Shown: in pieces, positions 54,640 through 63,911 of the stretch
Numbering within the stretch: position 1 is the stretch's first letter
How the letters are laid out: each line of letters opens with the position of its first letter
Origin: Mycobacterium mantenii
GTDB taxonomy: Bacteria; Actinomycetota; Actinomycetes; Mycobacteriales; Mycobacteriaceae
DNA: 64,000 bases
Direction: 5' to 3'
Assembly: GCF_010731775.1 (NCBI RefSeq)
Contig: NZ_AP022590.1
Coordinates: 2,728,001-2,792,000, forward strand
Program-made: the position numbers and the translations under genes
Notes under the pieces: model-generated
The model's database searches: none
What the model saw: the letters and a program-made list of their open reading frames with translations, nothing else
Told to the model about the DNA's origin: nothing

Positions 54640-56194
54640 GCCCGCAACCGGATACACCATCGATGCGTTGGTACGTTCCCGGGTGGCGCAATACGGCCCC
54701 AAACCGATGGTGATCGACCCGGACTCTCGAACCAGCTACCACGAGCTAGACAACGCCACAACGGAACTCGCCGCGGTCTTTATCGAAGCCGGCGTCGGCA
54801 AGGGTACCCGGGTAGGACTCATCATGCCCAACGGCACCCGCTGGGTGCGGGTCGCCATCGCCCTGACCCGCATCGGCGCGGTGCTGGTCCCGCTGAGCAC
54901 CCTGCTGACGGCCGCGGAGCTGGTCGCGCAACTGCGAGTGGCCGCAGTACAGTTCCTGATCAGCGTCGAGGAATTCCGCGGCCACCGCTACCTCGACGCC
55001 CTGCAGACGGCGCAGCAAGCCGAACTCCCTGCGTTGCGCCAGGTTTGGTCGATCGACCGACTCGACAGCGCCGTCGCGAGCGAAGCTGCCCGCAACATCG
55101 TCGACGCCGTGACGGCGACCGTCGCGCCCGCCGACCCGCTGGTCATCATGTTCACCTCGGGCAGCAGCGGATCGCCCAAGGGAGTCGTCCATTCCCACGG
55201 CAACGCGTTGGGCGCCGTGCAGTCGGGCCTGGCGGCGCGTTGCATCACTTCCGAAACCCGCCTGTACCTGCCGATGCCATTCTTCTGGGTGGGCGGTTTC
55301 GGCAGCGGAATACTGTCCGTCCTGCTGGCCGGCGCCACCCTGGTGACCGAAGAAATACCTCGGCCGGAAACGACCCTGAAACTGCTGGAAGGCGAACGGG
55401 TCACGCTGTTTCGGGGCTGGCCGGACCAAGCCGAGACGTTGGCACGGCACGCCGGCGAGGCCCACGCTGGCCTCTCGGCTCTACAGGCGGGAAGCCTGCA
55501 GGCCCTGTTGCCTCCCGAGCAGCGCGCCCAACCCGGCGCGCGGGCCACGCTGTTCGGCATGACCGAGGCCTTCGGGCCGTACTGCGGCTATCCCGCCGAC
55601 ACCGACATGCCCGCGACCGCGTGGGGCAGTTGCGGAAAACCGTTCGCAGGCATGGAAATCCGCATTGTCGACACCGACACCGGCGAGCCCGTCGCGGCGG
55701 GCGTCACCGGCATGATCCACATCCGCGGACCGCACACGCTGCGCGGCATCTGCGGGCGGACCCGCGAGGACCTGTTCACCGCCGACGGCTTCTACCCCAC
55801 CGGTGACCTCGGCCACCTCGACGAGGAGGGATTCCTGTTCTACCACGGGCGATCCGACGACATGTTCAAGGCCAGCGGGGCGACCGTCTACCCCAGCGAG
55901 GTCGAGCGCGCGCTGCGCGCGATCGACGGCATCGACAACGCCTTCGTCACCAATGTGCCCGGCACGACGGGTGATCGGGTGGGCGCGGTGGTGGTATGCG
56001 GCGATCGCGCACTGACTACCGCACAGCTGCGCGGCTCCGCACGTGCCCTGCTGAGCGCCTTCAAGGTCCCGACGGTCTGGCTGCTGCTGGATTCCGACGA
56101 CGAGGTGCCGCGCGGCGGCACCGGCAAGGTCGACATCCGCCGACTGCGCGAGATGCTGGCCGACGAGGCTCAGGGAACCCGCGTCCAGGGCTGA
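54632..56194 (+). CDS. fadD: AMP-binding acyl-CoA synthetase
   Basis: The 520-residue ligase has FTSGSSGSPKGVVHSHG, GMTEAFGPY, GFYPTGDLGHLDEEG and the Lys motif GGTGKVDIRRL. It overlaps the preceding synthetase by 8 bases and the convergent secreted-protein gene by 25 bases. Three ligases in a row suggest acceptance of several related acids or stepwise activation of one degradation pathway's products. Confidence 0.9.
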   Translation: MSEPATGYTIDALVRSRVAQYGPKPMVIDPDSRTSYHELDNATTELAAVFIEAGVGKGTRVGLIMPNGTRWVRVAIALTRIGAVLVPLSTLLTAAELVAQLRVAAVQFLISVEEFRGHRYLDALQTAQQAELPALRQVWSIDRLDSAVASEAARNIVDAVTATVAPADPLVIMFTSGSSGSPKGVVHSHGNALGAVQSGLAARCITSETRLYLPMPFFWVGGFGSGILSVLLAGATLVTEEIPRPETTLKLLEGERVTLFRGWPDQAETLARHAGEAHAGLSALQAGSLQALLPPEQRAQPGARATLFGMTEAFGPYCGYPADTDMPATAWGSCGKPFAGMEIRIVDTDTGEPVAAGVTGMIHIRGPHTLRGICGRTREDLFTADGFYPTGDLGHLDEEGFLFYHGRSDDMFKASGATVYPSEVERALRAIDGIDNAFVTNVPGTTGDRVGAVVVCGDRALTTAQLRGSARALLSAFKVPTVWLLLDSDDEVPRGGTGKVDIRRLREMLADEAQGTRVQG

Positions 56195-56532
56195 CAGTTC
56201 TGCGACTCGAAGGCCTTCACCGATGAGTTGATGTTCGCGAACATCGGGCCGATGGAGGTGTTCGTTTGGAGCACATGGTCCTTGTTCGCGTCCGGCGTGC
56301 TGTAGGTGAACCACGAGCACATCGACTCCTGGGTCGGCACGTTGTTGATCCACACTCCGAAGGCCGATCCCGACCCGCCGGTGTGATAGAGGCCCGGTGC
56401 GATGTCGGGCCCGACGACAAAGACACCGTTGCCCGGGATCGGGTCGAGCAGGTCGGCATTCGCCGGTGCGGCGAACGCGAGTGCGCTAATGCAGACGACG
56501 CACACAGCCGATGCACGAAGCGGTGGGGACAT
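56170..56532 (-). CDS. Small secreted protein
   Basis: The 120-residue protein has a signal peptide (VCVVCISALAFAAPANA, cleavage before DLLDP) and a small mature domain with GNGVFVVGPDIAPGLYHTGG and two Cys that could form a disulfide. The mature part resembles small exported actinobacterial beta-sheet proteins with an AP/PGxY turn. It follows the GntR gene by 87 bases on the same strand and converges on the synthetase gene. Confidence 0.75.
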   Translation of the reverse strand: MSPPLRASAVCVVCISALAFAAPANADLLDPIPGNGVFVVGPDIAPGLYHTGGSGSAFGVWINNVPTQESMCSWFTYSTPDANKDHVLQTNTSIGPMFANINSSVKAFESQNCQPWTRVP

Positions 56533-56619
56533 TCTTCCTCGCTCTGCCCTGTTGCCCCCCTTGCGTTGCAGCGTATGCCTAGTTGGGCGCGCGCAACAAG
56601 AGATGCCGGCGCAGGGGCT

Positions 56620-57309
56620 TCACGAAGACCCGGGGCCGGCCTCGACGACCACCCCACGCGCAACGAGGTGGTCGATCAATGGAACCGCGCCGGCGGCAAG
56701 ATGTTCCGACATGGCCGCGCGGGCGAGCTTGTCGTCGCGCTTTTTCAGGGCGGACAGGATCCGCCGATGGTCCTGCATCGATTGCTCGGGCCAGCCCTCG
56801 ATCGCGGGAAACACCGATTCGGGGGCGTAACGGGTGATCTGTGACATCAATTGGGCGAGCTTGGGCGAGTCCGCCGCGACATTGATCGCGCGGTGGAATT
56901 CGTGGTTCAACCGGACGGTGTGTTCGTGTTCGTCGCCGGCGTAGGCGGTCTCCAGCTGCGCCTGGACCTCCTTGAGTTCGCGCAACTGCTCGTCGGTGAT
57001 GTTGAGCGCCGCCCGCGCGGCCAATTCACCACCGACGTGCGCCTGCACGTTCGCCACATCGGTGACGTCGCGTCCGGTGACCGGCAACACCGCAAAGCCG
57101 CGCCGCGGCTGCTGATTGATCAGGCCCTCGGCACACAGCGCGAACAGCGCCTCACGCACCGGGGTGACACTGATGCCCAACTCCGCGGCCAATTGATCCA
57201 ACCGGACGTACGATCCGGCGGCGTACGTGCCGTCGAATATCCGCCTGCGGATAATCCGCGCAACGTCCTCGGAAAGTTGAGGCCGCGCAGCGAAATCCGG
57301 AACGCTCAT
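56620..57309 (-). CDS. GntR-family (FCD) transcriptional regulator
   Basis: The 229-residue protein has a winged helix-turn-helix near residues 12-75 (LAAELGISVTPVREALFAL, RRGFAVLPV) and an FCD ligand domain with His and Asp/Asn candidates for metal binding (LNHEFHRAI, DHRRIL). It lies 4 bases after the FadE stop, so it is the last CoA-operon gene and may regulate it. The inverted repeat at 61743 is a possible target. Confidence 0.9.
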   Translation of the reverse strand: MSVPDFAARPQLSEDVARIIRRRIFDGTYAAGSYVRLDQLAAELGISVTPVREALFALCAEGLINQQPRRGFAVLPVTGRDVTDVANVQAHVGGELAARAALNITDEQLRELKEVQAQLETAYAGDEHEHTVRLNHEFHRAINVAADSPKLAQLMSQITRYAPESVFPAIEGWPEQSMQDHRRILSALKKRDDKLARAAMSEHLAAGAVPLIDHLVARGVVVEAGPGSS

Positions 57310-57313
57310 CTGC

Positions 57314-58507
57314 TTACACCTGATACTCGGCGAGCAGTCGCTTGCTGATGATGTTCTTCTGGATCTCGCTGGTGCCCTCTCCGATCAGCAGGAACGGCGC
57401 GTCACGCATCAGCCGCTCGATTTCGTATTCCTTGGAGTAGCCGTAGCCGCCGTGGATCCGGAAACTCTGTTGGGTGACCTCGGTGCAGTACTCGCTGCAC
57501 AGGTATTTGGCCATCCCGGCGGCCACGTCATTGCGTTCCCCCGAATCCTTCAGGCGCGCCGCGTTGACCATCATCAGGTGTGCGGCTTCGACTTTGGTCG
57601 CCATCTCGGCCAATTGGAATGCGATGGCTTGATGCTCGGCGATCGGCTTGCCGAAGGTCTCACGTTGTTGGGCGTAGCGCACCGCGAGCTCGAAGGCGCG
57701 AATCCCGACACCGCACGCGCGCGCCGACACGTTGACCCGGCCGACCTCGATGCCGTCCATCATCTGGAAGAAGCCCTGCCCCGTGGTGCCGCCAAGAACG
57801 TCGTCGGCGCCGGCCTGATAGCCGTCGAAAATCATCTCCGTCGTTTCGATGCCCTTGTAGCCCAGCTTGTCGATCTTGCCCGGGATCCGCAGGCCGGGAA
57901 CGACTTCGCCGAAACCGACCGGCTTCTCGACGAGGAACGCCGTGAGATTGCGGTGCGGTTTGTCCGAGCCCTCGTCGGTGCGCACCAGCACCGCCACCAG
58001 CGTCGAGGTGGCGCCGTTGGTCAGCCACATCTTCTGGCCGTCGATGGTGTAGGTGCCGTCGTCGTTGCGCCGGGCGCGGGTGCGGATCGCGGCCACGTCG
58101 GAACCCAGCTCCGGCTCCGACATCGAGAAGGCGCCGCGGGTCTCCCCGGCGGCCATGCGGGGCAGGAACCGCTGCTTCTGCTCGTCGGTGCCGTGCTGGC
58201 GCAGCATGTACGCCACGATGAAGTGTGTGTTGAGCACTCCGGACACGCTCATCCAGCCGCGCGCCAGCTCCTCGACGCACAGCGCGTAGGTGAGCAGCGA
58301 CTCCCCCAGCCCGCCGTACTCCTGCGGAATCATCAGGCCGAACAGGCCCATCTCCCGCATCTGGTCCACGATTTCCTGAGGGTAGGTGTCACCGCGCTCG
58401 AGCTCGGCCGCGTGCGGAATGACTTCCTTCTCGACGAATTTCCGTACGGTGGCGATGATCTCGGTCTGGATCTCGGTCAGTCCGAGGGTCTGGGCGAGTT
58501 TGGTCAT
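57314..58507 (-). CDS. Acyl-CoA dehydrogenase (FadE family)
   Basis: The 397-residue ACAD has FSMSEPELGSDVAAI and DGQKMWLTNGA at the flavin site. The catalytic Glu is in IGEGTSEIQKN, so it looks like an active MCAD-type homotetramer. It lies 24 bases after the CaiB stop and just before GntR. It would introduce a double bond alpha-beta to a CoA thioester. Confidence 0.92.
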   Translation of the reverse strand: MTKLAQTLGLTEIQTEIIATVRKFVEKEVIPHAAELERGDTYPQEIVDQMREMGLFGLMIPQEYGGLGESLLTYALCVEELARGWMSVSGVLNTHFIVAYMLRQHGTDEQKQRFLPRMAAGETRGAFSMSEPELGSDVAAIRTRARRNDDGTYTIDGQKMWLTNGATSTLVAVLVRTDEGSDKPHRNLTAFLVEKPVGFGEVVPGLRIPGKIDKLGYKGIETTEMIFDGYQAGADDVLGGTTGQGFFQMMDGIEVGRVNVSARACGVGIRAFELAVRYAQQRETFGKPIAEHQAIAFQLAEMATKVEAAHLMMVNAARLKDSGERNDVAAGMAKYLCSEYCTEVTQQSFRIHGGYGYSKEYEIERLMRDAPFLLIGEGTSEIQKNIISKRLLAEYQV

Positions 58508-58531
58508 GTGCTGTGTTTCCCTTTCGGCCGC

Positions 58532-59731
58532 TCAGCAGGCGATGGTCTTGGCGTTCGTCAGACGCTCGATGTCGGTGGCGCTCAAGCCCAGACGCGCCAG
58601 GACGTCGGCGGTGTCGGCCCCCAGGGCGGGCGCGGGCGCGCTGGCCGGATGGGTACCGTCGAACGCGGCAGGCAGGCCCGGGGCGAAGTAGTCGCCGAGA
58701 CCCGGCTGCCGCAATCGCGAAAACATCGGATTGTCAGTGACCTTCGGTCCCGCTGCGACCTCGGCGAAGGTGCGGTACCGCTCGAACAGCACCGTGGTGC
58801 CGGACAGGGCGGTGGTGATCTCGTCGGCGGTGTGATCGCCGAACCAGGTGGCGAACAGGCCCGACAGCACGTCGCGGTAGCGGTAGCGGTCGCCTTCGGA
58901 ACCGAAGTCGGCGCCCAGCGCCTCGGCGAGGGCTGACACCGCGGCGTCCGTGCCGGTCACGGCGAGCAGGTCGCGAAAGTGCCGATTGGTCAACGTAACC
59001 ACCATGAACCTGGCCCCGTCGCTGCTGGTGAAGTCCTGCCCGTACTGGCCGTAGATGGCGTTGCCCAGCCGTTCGCGTTGTGTCCCCACGACTTGCGGCT
59101 CGGTCAGCAGCCCGAGGTTGGCGGCGGTGGCCAGGGCCACGTCCTCCAGCGCCAGGCTGATCCGCGCCCCGGCCCCGGACTGTTCGCGGTGGCGCACGGC
59201 GGTGACGACGGCCAGCGCGGCGTACAGTCCGCAGCACACGTCCCAGGCCGGCAGCACGTGATTGATCGCACCGGCATGATCGGCCGGACCGGTGACGAGC
59301 GGATACCCGAGGCCCGCATTGACCGTGTAGTCCACTCCGGTGGAACCGTCACCGCGCCCGAGCAATTGAACGTGAATCACGTCGGGGCGCTTGGCCGTCA
59401 GGACATCGTGGCCGAGCCAGGACAGGCCCGCGGCGTTGGTCACGACGACGCCGTCGCCCTCGATGATCAGCCGCTGGACCAGTTCCTGGCCGTCCGGGGA
59501 GCGCAGATCGATGGTGGCCGAGCGCTTTCCCTTGTTCAGCCCGGTCCAGTAGATCGAGGTGCCGTCTGCCGCCAACGGCCACCGTTGCACGTCGGAGGCG
59601 CCGCCGACAGGGTCGACGCGAATGACTTCCGCGCCAAGCTGACTCAGCGTCATGCCGCACAGTGGCGCGGCGACGAAACTCGACACCTCCACCACGGTGA
59701 GGCCGTCCAGCGGCAACCCCGATCGGGTCAT
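58532..59731 (-). CDS. CaiB/BaiF-type (class III) CoA-transferase
   Basis: The 399-residue protein has LTVVEVSSFVAAPLCGMTLSQLGAEVIRVD at the start, the CoA-binding GLNKGKRS and PAWDVCCGLYAAL with the candidate catalytic Asp. It would load CoA onto an acid using another acyl-CoA. The ATG overlaps the thiolase stop (ATGA). Confidence 0.9.
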   Translation of the reverse strand: MTRSGLPLDGLTVVEVSSFVAAPLCGMTLSQLGAEVIRVDPVGGASDVQRWPLAADGTSIYWTGLNKGKRSATIDLRSPDGQELVQRLIIEGDGVVVTNAAGLSWLGHDVLTAKRPDVIHVQLLGRGDGSTGVDYTVNAGLGYPLVTGPADHAGAINHVLPAWDVCCGLYAALAVVTAVRHREQSGAGARISLALEDVALATAANLGLLTEPQVVGTQRERLGNAIYGQYGQDFTSSDGARFMVVTLTNRHFRDLLAVTGTDAAVSALAEALGADFGSEGDRYRYRDVLSGLFATWFGDHTADEITTALSGTTVLFERYRTFAEVAAGPKVTDNPMFSRLRQPGLGDYFAPGLPAAFDGTHPASAPAPALGADTADVLARLGLSATDIERLTNAKTIAC

Positions 59732-60945
59732 CGGGATGCGACCCGCTCGAAGACGGCGGCAAGGCCCTGCCCGCCGCCGATGCACATGGTCTCCAGGCCG
59801 TAGCGGGCCTCGCGGCGATCGAGCTCGCGCGCCAAGGTCGCCAGCATCCGGCCGCCCGTCGCGCCGACCGGATGGCCCAGCGAGATCCCCGAACCGTGCA
59901 CATTGGTCCGCTCGTGATCGGCGGCGCCGAACTTCCATTCCCGCATCACCGCAAGCGCTTGGGCGGCAAAGGCTTCGTTGAGCTCGATGAGGTCGATGTC
60001 GGACAGTTGCAGGCCAGCCTTGGCCAGGGCCACCTCGGTCGCGGGCACCGGCCCGATGCCCATGACGTTGGGTGCGACCCCCGCCACGCCCCACGACACC
60101 AGGCGCACCAACGGCGTCAGGCCGTATTCGTCGGCCTTCTCCGGCGTGGTGACCACGCACATCGATGCGGCGTCGTTCTGCCCGCTGGCGTTGCCTGCGG
60201 TGACCGTCGCCTCCGGATCATCCTTTACCAGAACGGGTTTGAGCTTGCCCAGCGATTCGACCGATGTGTCGGCGCGTGGGTGTTCGTCGGTGGCGATGAC
60301 TTCTTCACCGTTTCGGGTGAGGATGATCACTGGGATTATTTCAGAGTCCAGGACGCCGTCTTTCTGCGCGGCAACGGCACGCTGGTGGGAGCGCACCGCG
60401 AGCTCGTCCTGCTCCAGGCGCGAAATGCCGTACTGGCGGCGCAAATTCTCGGCGGTATCCAGCATTCCGCCGGGCACCGGGTAGTTGCGGCCGCCGGCGG
60501 TCGTGCGTCCCCTAGCCAGCCCGTCGTGCACCCGTACTCCGTGGCGGGCACCACCCCAGCGCATGTCGGTGGAGTAGAAGGCGACGTTGCTCATGCTCTC
60601 GCAGCCGCCCGCGACGACGAGATCGCTGTCGCCGCTGCCCACCTGCAGGCCCGCTTGGATGACGGCCTGCAGGCCCGACCCGCAGCGCCGGTCCACTTGC
60701 ATGCCCGGAACCGTCACCGGCAGACCGGAATCCAGCGCCACCACGCGCCCGATCGCCGGAGCATCGCTGTTGGGATAGCAGTGGCCGAGGATCACGTCCT
60801 GCACGGCGTCGGGTGCCAGCCCGGTCCGTTCCAGCAGCCCCTTGAGTGCGGTGACACCGAGGTCAACCGCGGTCAGCGACTTGAACATCCCACCGTAGCG
60901 GCCGATAGGCGTCCGGACGGGCTCACAAATCACGGCCTGGCGCAT
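59728..60945 (-). CDS. Thiolase (acetyl-CoA acetyltransferase type)
   Basis: The 405-residue thiolase has the nucleophile in RRCGSGLQA (Cys88), LNEAFAAQA, GHPVGATGG with the catalytic His and MCIGGGQG with the second Cys. The motif before GHP reads NVHGSGISL, a small variation of NVNGGAIAL. It should cleave beta-ketoacyl-CoA. ATG 60945 fits the family start (MRQAVICEPVRTPIG); the GTG at 60954, overlapping the SDR stop, is an alternative. Confidence 0.92.
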   Translation of the reverse strand: MRQAVICEPVRTPIGRYGGMFKSLTAVDLGVTALKGLLERTGLAPDAVQDVILGHCYPNSDAPAIGRVVALDSGLPVTVPGMQVDRRCGSGLQAVIQAGLQVGSGDSDLVVAGGCESMSNVAFYSTDMRWGGARHGVRVHDGLARGRTTAGGRNYPVPGGMLDTAENLRRQYGISRLEQDELAVRSHQRAVAAQKDGVLDSEIIPVIILTRNGEEVIATDEHPRADTSVESLGKLKPVLVKDDPEATVTAGNASGQNDAASMCVVTTPEKADEYGLTPLVRLVSWGVAGVAPNVMGIGPVPATEVALAKAGLQLSDIDLIELNEAFAAQALAVMREWKFGAADHERTNVHGSGISLGHPVGATGGRMLATLARELDRREARYGLETMCIGGGQGLAAVFERVASR

Positions 60946-60950
60946 GGCGC

Positions 60951-61703
60951 TCACAGGTGTCGGCCGCCGGTGATTTCCATAACGGTGCCGGTCATGTACG
61001 ACGACAGGTCGGACGCCAGGAACAGCGCCACGCTGGCGACCTCGCTGGGCTCGCCGGCCCGGCCCATCGGCACCTCGGCGACCTTGGAATCCCAAATGCG
61101 CTGCGGCATGGCCTCTGTCATGGCGGAGCGGATCAAGCCCGGGGCAATCGCGTTCACCCGGACGCCCAGGTATGCCAGCTCTTTGGCGGCCGCCTTGGTC
61201 ATGCCGACGATGCCGGCCTTGGCCGCCGAGTAGTTGGTCTGGCCGATCATGCCGACCTTGCCCGACACCGAGGACATGTTGATGATGGCGCCCCGCTTGT
61301 TTTCCCGCATGACGTTGGCGGCCAGCCGGGTGCCGTTCCAGGTCCCCTTCAGGTGCACGGAGATGACTTGGTCGAACTGCTCCTCGGTCATCTTGCGCAT
61401 CGTCGCGTCCCGGGTGATGCCGGCGTTGTTGACCATGATGTCCAGGCCGCCGAAGCGCTCGATCGCGGTCTGGATCAGCGTTTCGACGTCGGACGACTGG
61501 GTGACGTCGCACCGGACCGCGACGGCGACGTCGTCGCCGCCCAACTGCTTGGCCACGACCTGGGTTTCCTCGAGGTTGACATCACCGAGCACGACTCGCG
61601 CACCCTCGGCGACGAAACGCTCCGCTATCGCCAACCCCAGCCCTTGCGCTCCGCCTGTGATGACTGCGGTCTGACCTGACAACAACGACACCTGATCACT
61701 CAT
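60951..61703 (-). CDS. FabG-like short-chain dehydrogenase
   Basis: The 250-residue SDR has [25 protein letters not shown] (catalytic Ser), YSAAK and the C-terminal [13 protein letters not shown]. This is the FabG/3-hydroxyacyl-CoA dehydrogenase pattern, matching the beta-oxidation order SDR-thiolase-CaiB-FadE. It is first of the minus operon and divergent from the FadE at 61803. Confidence 0.92.
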   Translation of the reverse strand: MSDQVSLLSGQTAVITGGAQGLGLAIAERFVAEGARVVLGDVNLEETQVVAKQLGGDDVAVAVRCDVTQSSDVETLIQTAIERFGGLDIMVNNAGITRDATMRKMTEEQFDQVISVHLKGTWNGTRLAANVMRENKRGAIINMSSVSGKVGMIGQTNYSAAKAGIVGMTKAAAKELAYLGVRVNAIAPGLIRSAMTEAMPQRIWDSKVAEVPMGRAGEPSEVASVALFLASDLSSYMTGTVMEITGGRHL

Positions 61704-61742
61704 CCTTCACTGCTATCGCCTCCACCGGGCACGTGCCGGCAA

Positions 61743-61758
61743 ATATCATATTTGATAT
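61743..61758. promoter_or_regulatory. AT-rich inverted repeat in divergent promoter region
   Basis: ATATCA-TATT-TGATAT is a perfect 6-4-6 inverted repeat in a 99-base gap between the SDR operon and the FadE at 61803. It stands out against the GC-rich background. It may be an operator for both directions, for example for the GntR encoded at the end of the minus operon. Confidence 0.5.
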
Positions 61759-61802
61759 AGGATCCTGCTCTGAACCGGGGTGCCCCGGACTGGGAGAGGA
61801 GC

Positions 61803-62996
61803 GTGGAGTCGATGGCGACCGCCGAATTCGCTGAAGTATCGGACGAAGACTTCCGCGAGATCCAGGCTCAGACAAGGCAATTCGTCCGCAGCGTCGTCGT
61901 CCCGCGCGAGCAGGAGATCCTCGACACCGATCGCGTCCCCGACGACCTGCGCGACGAAGCCAAGAAGATGGGACTGTTCGGCTACGCGATTCCCCAGGAG
62001 TGGGGCGGCCTTGGCCTGGACCTGAGGCAAGACGTCGAGCTGGCGATGGAGTTGGGCTACACGTCGCTGGCGCTGCGGTCGATGTTCGGCACCAACAACG
62101 GCATCGCCGGGCAAGTTCTGGTCGGGTTCGGAACCGACGAACAGAAATCTCGCTGGCTGGAGTCGATCGCGTCCGGCGACGTCGTCGCCTCCTTCGCGCT
62201 GACCGAACCCGGCGCCGGATCGAACCCCGCCGGGCTGCGGACCAAAGCCGTTCGCGACGGCTCCGAAAAAGACGGGGCTTGGGTCATCTCCGGCCAGAAG
62301 CGGTTCATCACCAACGCGCCCGTCGCCGATCTCTTCGTGGTGTTCGCGCGGACCCGCCCGGCCGACGACCAGGGCCCGGGGATCGCCGTCTTCCTGGTTC
62401 CCGCGGACGTCGCGGGCGTCGAGGTGGGCGCCAAGGACGCCAAGATGGGCCAGGAAGGCGCCTGGACAGCCGACGTCAACTTCACCGACGTCCGCGTCGG
62501 CCCCGACGCGCTCGTCGGCGGCAGTGAAGACCACGGATACCGGGCGGCGATGACCTCGTTGGCCCGCGGACGGGTGCACATCGCCGCGCTCGCGGTGGGC
62601 GCCGCTCAACGCGCACTCGACGAATCGGTGTCGTACGCCGCCACCGCGACGCAGGGCGGGACGCCGATCGGAAGCTTCCAGCTGGTGCAGGGCATGCTCG
62701 CCGACCAGCAGACCGGCGTGATGGCCGGCCGTGCGCTGGTGCGCGAGGCCGCTCGGCTGTGGGTCGCGAACGAGGATCGCCGGATCGCGCCGTCGGCCGC
62801 CAAGGTCTTCTGCACCGAAATGGCCGGCAACGTCGCGGATCTCGCGGTGCAGATTCACGGCGGCACGGGTTACATGCGGGGCGTGGCCGTCGAGCGCATC
62901 TACCGCGATGTGCGTTTGCTCCGGCTGTACGAGGGCACCAGTGAAATTCAGCGTTTGATCATCGGATCGAATCTCGTCAAGGCGGCGCAGCGATAG
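61803..62996 (+). CDS. Acyl-CoA dehydrogenase (FadE family)
   Basis: The 397-residue ACAD has FALTEPGAGSNPAGL and VISGQKRFITNAP at the flavin site, IHGGTGYMRG and the catalytic Glu in YEGTSEIQRL. All expected features are present. A GGGAGAGGA site lies before both the GTG at 61803 and the ATG at 61812; either could be used. It is followed by an SDR gene after 34 bases. Confidence 0.92.
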   Translation: MESMATAEFAEVSDEDFREIQAQTRQFVRSVVVPREQEILDTDRVPDDLRDEAKKMGLFGYAIPQEWGGLGLDLRQDVELAMELGYTSLALRSMFGTNNGIAGQVLVGFGTDEQKSRWLESIASGDVVASFALTEPGAGSNPAGLRTKAVRDGSEKDGAWVISGQKRFITNAPVADLFVVFARTRPADDQGPGIAVFLVPADVAGVEVGAKDAKMGQEGAWTADVNFTDVRVGPDALVGGSEDHGYRAAMTSLARGRVHIAALAVGAAQRALDESVSYAATATQGGTPIGSFQLVQGMLADQQTGVMAGRALVREAARLWVANEDRRIAPSAAKVFCTEMAGNVADLAVQIHGGTGYMRGVAVERIYRDVRLLRLYEGTSEIQRLIIGSNLVKAAQR

Positions 62997-63030
62997 CGGT
63001 GGCCGCGCCGAACCCAACAGAGGAGCAACT

Positions 63031-63852
63031 ATGAGCGGCAAGCTTGCCGGAAGAGTGGCATTCATCACCGGCGCGGCACGCGGGCAGGGCCGGGCGCACG
63101 CGGTGCGCCTGGCCTCCGAAGGCGCCGACATCATCGCCGTCGACATCGCGGGCAAGCTGCCGTCCTGCGTGCCCTATGACCCGGCGACTCCCGACGACCT
63201 GAGCGAGACCGTGCGCCTGGTCGAGGCGGCCGACCGCCGGATCATCGCCTCGGTCGTGGACACCCGCGACTTCGACGAACTCCGCAAGGTCGTCGCGGAT
63301 GGTGTCGCCGAGCTGGGACGCCTGGACGTCATCGTCGCCAACGCCGGGGTCGCGGCCCCGCAGGCCTGGGACGAGATCACGCCGGAGAACTTCCGCGACG
63401 TCATGGACATCAACGTGACGGGCACCTGGAACACCGTGATGGCGGGCGCGGACAAGATCATCGAGGGCGGCCGCGGCGGCTCCATCATCCTGATCAGTTC
63501 GGCGGCCGGAATGAAGATGCAGCCGTTCATGATTCACTACACCGCCAGCAAGCATGCCGTCACGGGGTTGGCGCGGGCGTTCGCCGCGGAGTTGGGCAAG
63601 CACTCGATCCGGGTGAACAGTGTGCACCCGGGTCCGGTGAACACGCCGATGGGATCCGGCGACATGGTCACGGCGGTGGGCAAGACGATGGAAACCAACC
63701 CACAGCTGTCGCACGTCCTCACACCGTTTCTGCCCGACTGGGTCGCCGAGCCGGAGGAGATCGCCGACACCGTGTGCTGGCTGGCCAGCGACGAGTCGCG
63801 CAAGGTCACCGCGGCCCAGATCCCGGTCGATCAGGGTTCGACGCAGTACTGA
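63031..63852 (+). CDS. SDR, mycofactocin-associated (carveol-dehydrogenase-like) type
   Basis: The 273-residue SDR has TGAARGQGRAHAVRLASEGAD, the hallmark of the mycofactocin-associated subfamily, with its longer segment after strand 2 (ADIIAVDIAGKLPSC). It has NAGV, ISSAAGMK (catalytic Ser) and YTASK. Members keep NAD bound and pass electrons to mycofactocin, oxidising alcohols such as carveol. It follows the FadE by 34 bases in the same operon. Confidence 0.88.
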   Translation: MSGKLAGRVAFITGAARGQGRAHAVRLASEGADIIAVDIAGKLPSCVPYDPATPDDLSETVRLVEAADRRIIASVVDTRDFDELRKVVADGVAELGRLDVIVANAGVAAPQAWDEITPENFRDVMDINVTGTWNTVMAGADKIIEGGRGGSIILISSAAGMKMQPFMIHYTASKHAVTGLARAFAAELGKHSIRVNSVHPGPVNTPMGSGDMVTAVGKTMETNPQLSHVLTPFLPDWVAEPEEIADTVCWLASDESRKVTAAQIPVDQGSTQY

Positions 63853-63911
63853 TCGCCCTCGGCGCCAGATGGCACGGGAATAGCTGCACGGGCCCGGCGT
63901 TTGCACTCGTC

